In this document: positions 61,771 through 64,000 of the stretch, in pieces
Position numbering within the stretch: the first letter of the stretch is position 1
Layout of the letters: each line of letters opens with the position of its first letter
Assembly: GCA_037447655.1 (NCBI GenBank)
Contig: JBBHKE010001462.1
Location: 62,001 to 126,000, forward strand
Length of the DNA stretch: 64,000 nt
Source: Zygnema cylindricum
Taxonomy: Eukaryota > Streptophyta > Zygnematophyceae > Zygnematales > Zygnemataceae
Direction of reading: 5' to 3'
The notes under the pieces: model-generated
Told to the model about the DNA's origin: nothing
Seen by the model: the letters and a program-made list of their open reading frames with translations, nothing else
The model's database searches: none
Program-made: the position numbers and the translations under genes

Positions 61771-62732
61771 GTGTTAGAGCCATAAATGAGGAGATGGCCT
61801 CCATGATGGAAGAAAATACTTGGGAGTTGGTGGATTGTCCTCCGAACAGAAAACCGATTGGGTGCAAATGGGTGTTTAAACTAAAACTTAACCCAGATAA
61901 TACCATTGAGAGATATAACGCTTGGTCGGTAGCAAAGGGGTTCACCCAAAAGGAGGGGATAGATTATGAGGAGATCTTTGCTTCGGTGGTTCGGTTCCCA
62001 TCAGTAAGGATTCTCCTCAGTTTAGCAGCAGCACAAAACATGGAAATACACCAGATGGATATTAAGATTGCATTTCTCAATGGTGAGCTAGAGGAAGAAA
62101 TCTTCATGCGGCAACCAAAGGGGTTTGTAGAGGAAGGAGAGAAGAGAAAAGTCTGCAGACTCATAAAGTCCTTGTATGGACTGAAGCAGGCTCCCTAACA
62201 ATAGAATAAGAAACTAGATGAGTTTCTCATTGGTCTAGGATATATACGGATCACTTTTGACCATTCTATTTATATGTTTGAGGAGGAGAATGGTGATATT
62301 TTCATTGCAATCTATGTGGATGATTTGCTGGTGTTAAGTAAGTCTATGGAAAGGATCAATAAGTTAAAAAAAAATCTTAGAAGCAGATTTGACATGAAGG
62401 ATTTACGGGAGGCAAGATATATGTTGGGAATTCAAATGGAAAGAGATAGAAGGAAAACACTTATCAGACTTACTCAGAAAAAAGCTATAGGGAATATGCT
62501 TTAGAAATTCCAGATGGAAAAGGCAAACAGTTGTACCACTCTCATGGCCTTGAAGAAGGTAAGTGATGGGAGTGTAGAAGGAGGAGTGATAATCTTAGAT
62601 GATAAGATGAGTCCTAAAGAGAGAGAGTTTATGAAGTCTATTTCTTACGAGCAGGTTGTAGGAATCTTGATCTACTTTATGAACTCTACTAGGCTGGACA
62701 TAGAGAGTCATGAGATATCTGGTGGGAACTAG
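61737..62732 (+). pseudogene. copia reverse transcriptase pseudogene, element E
   Basis: An open frame from 61737 to 62198 covers 'WELVDCPPNRKPIGCKWVFK', 'HQMDIKIAFLNGELEEEIFM' and 'SLYGLKQAP'. After a TAA the catalytic 'IYVDDLLVL' follows near 62305-62333 in another piece. Further stops at 62502-62504 and nearby interrupt the thumb. Confidence 0.85.
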
Positions 62733-63246
62733 AGATTTATGGTTGTATTTGGGAGGGGAGCACACTAACATCACTATCTTGAGTGATGCCAGTTATGGGG
62801 ATGCACCTATGAAAAGATGCACTTCTGGGTATGTGTTGTATATGGGGGAAGGTGCTTGCTGTTGGAGTAGCATGCAACAAAAGGTGGTTGCTCAGTCCAC
62901 TATGGAGGCGGAGTACTTGGCTTATTGTAGTGTTACGAAAGAGTTGATGTGGGTCAAGTCTTTGTTGCAACAACTGGGGTATATGAAGGAGGGAGTGCAT
63001 GGAGTTTTATGTGATAATCAGGATGCCATTGCAATCGCAGCCAATTCAAAACATCATTTCAAGGCTAAACAGATAGAAATAAGATTGAGTTTTGTGAGGG
63101 AAAATGTTGAAAACAAAATTGTGAATCTTGTGTATAGGGGTGATAGGGAAATGGTGGCTAATATGATGACCAAACTTGTGCCCTCTCCTAAGTTAAAAAA
63201 TTGTAGAGATAAATGTGGATTAAAAGAGAAATTGAAATTATACTAG
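62710..63246 (+). pseudogene. copia RNase H, element E
   Basis: The 178-codon open frame holds most of RNase H: 'LSDASYGDAPMKRCTSGYVL', 'STMEAEYLAY' and 'DNQDAIAIAANSKHHFKAK', with the Asp and Glu residues present. About 85 bp before it, between the 'TRLDI' and 'RYLVGTRDLW' segments, are deleted compared with element B. Confidence 0.85.
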
Positions 63247-63259
63247 AAAATAAGGGGAG

Positions 63260-64000
63260 TGTTGAAATCACTAGATTTTAAGGGTATTTTCTAGGTCCAA
63301 TTAAAAGTAAAAAGGAGGCATAGGCAACCTGCCTCCACCTCCTCCCTCTAGCCCCCATACTTGTTGTAGTCATTGAAGGAAAGAGAGGAAGGTGGAACAA
63401 TGGCTGCCTCAACTCCATAGGCAGGAACAAAGAGTGACATACGTCACTCTTTAACAAAAAGGTAGCGTACGGTAGGACTCGAACCTCCAATCGGTAGAGC
63501 GAGGGGTAGCCGACAGCTCTAACCAGTCTGTCGTAGGAGTTTGTTAGACTACATAGGGTTTGAATGCTATTTAAGCATTTTTTAGGACCTTAAATCCGAT
63601 TAACGGAATTACAGATAAAGGACATAAATACTAGTTGGAATGTAGTGCGAACAAACACCCGCACAAGACAAATGTACCGTACATTTGTTTTAACGGCTAT
63701 CATTAAAAGCCGGTTAGGATCCAACGGCATGCATCATCGCCGAGATCTTGGAATGTTCGCTTTGGCGGTTTTCGGGCATGACATGACCTTGCGCCACGTG
63801 GCAAGATAGCATTGGGAAGCGGGAATCCCGGGGAGCATGAGGACAACTCCAAAGGAGACAGAAGTCCACTCCATAGCCTTGTGAAACACAGGCCGTACAA
63901 AAAGGACATCGACCATAGTACCTTTCTGCACTATACAGTCTTCTAATTGGTTCGTATATCAGTAGATATGGGTTGTGAGAGGGGTTTAGGACTTAGAGGA
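63260..64000 (+). repeat. 3' LTR of element E (partial, window edge)
   Basis: It starts 'tgttgaaatcactag' right after 'aaataaggggag' and matches the 5' LTR to the end of the window. Confidence 0.9.
63456..63540 (-). other. tRNA-like module in 3' LTR of element E
   Basis: This is the best-preserved copy. On the minus strand a perfect 5-bp D-arm-like hairpin, GACAG-(loop with ctGGttagag)-CTGTC, is followed by the B box GGTTCGAGTCC in a T-arm-like hairpin and a T5 run (complement of 63456-63460). Acceptor and anticodon arms are not convincingly paired. Confidence 0.55.

Larger units (their letters stand above)
58142..64000 (+). mobile_element. Degenerate Ty1/copia element E, 3' LTR runs off the window
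   Basis: 5' LTR 58142-59159, leader 'agttatgggcccacc', gag-pol pseudogene 59226-63246, polypurine tract 63249-63259 and the start of the 3' LTR at 63260. It is a relative of elements A and B with a different LTR subtype. Many stops and deletions are present. The target duplication cannot be checked because the right end is outside the window. Confidence 0.9.

Overview
This is a nuclear genome fragment from a plant. The evidence is a full-length plant-type mitochondrial glycine decarboxylase P-protein gene with 14 GT-AG introns, abundant Ty1/copia LTR retrotransposons with 5-bp target duplications, MITEs and satellite DNA, and no bacterial-style operons. A CipC/DUF3759-type gene, a family best known from filamentous fungi, together with the generally low GC suggests a non-seed plant (bryophyte-like or another early-diverging lineage). 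The species cannot be fixed from the sequence alone.

Layout. 1-1950: unclassified repeat with ~190-bp direct repeats at its ends. 1953-13925: a nest of decayed copia elements. It holds element A (plus), a 10-N gap, an inverted LTR plus gag start (minus), element B (plus) with its 3' LTR, and an older remnant with a 3' LTR. 14409-17541: three copies of a long-TIR, Harbinger-like MITE family. 18243-19561: CipC-like gene, three exons. 21177-21397: a 217-bp TA-flanked MITE. 24795-34132 (minus): the P-protein gene, 15 exons, predicted 1058 aa, with one frame-breaking extra base in exon 1. 36319-37829: a 17-bp satellite organised into a 612-bp higher-order repeat. 38694-39749: a solo LTR with a perfect 5-bp target duplication. 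39955-41001: purine-rich tract. 41652-42832 (minus): a putative 75-aa two-exon gene. 44083-44983: a MITE and a hAT-like element. 45235-51308: a nearly intact copia element with both LTRs, primer-binding site, polypurine tract and target duplication. 51540-58140: AT-rich gene desert with (AT)n tracts and small tandem arrays. 58142-64000: another copia element with its 5' LTR and the start of its 3' LTR.

The two host genes are transcribed towards each other but share no obvious pathway. The P-protein acts with the H, T and L proteins in mitochondrial glycine cleavage (photorespiration and one-carbon metabolism). Everything else is repeats and transposons.

The most unusual signal is a tRNA-like module on the antisense strand of the copia LTRs. 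All six LTR copies that cover the region carry it. It has a D-arm/A-box-like stretch, a B-box-like T-arm and a T4-T5 run 3' of it, the layout of a small RNA polymerase III unit.
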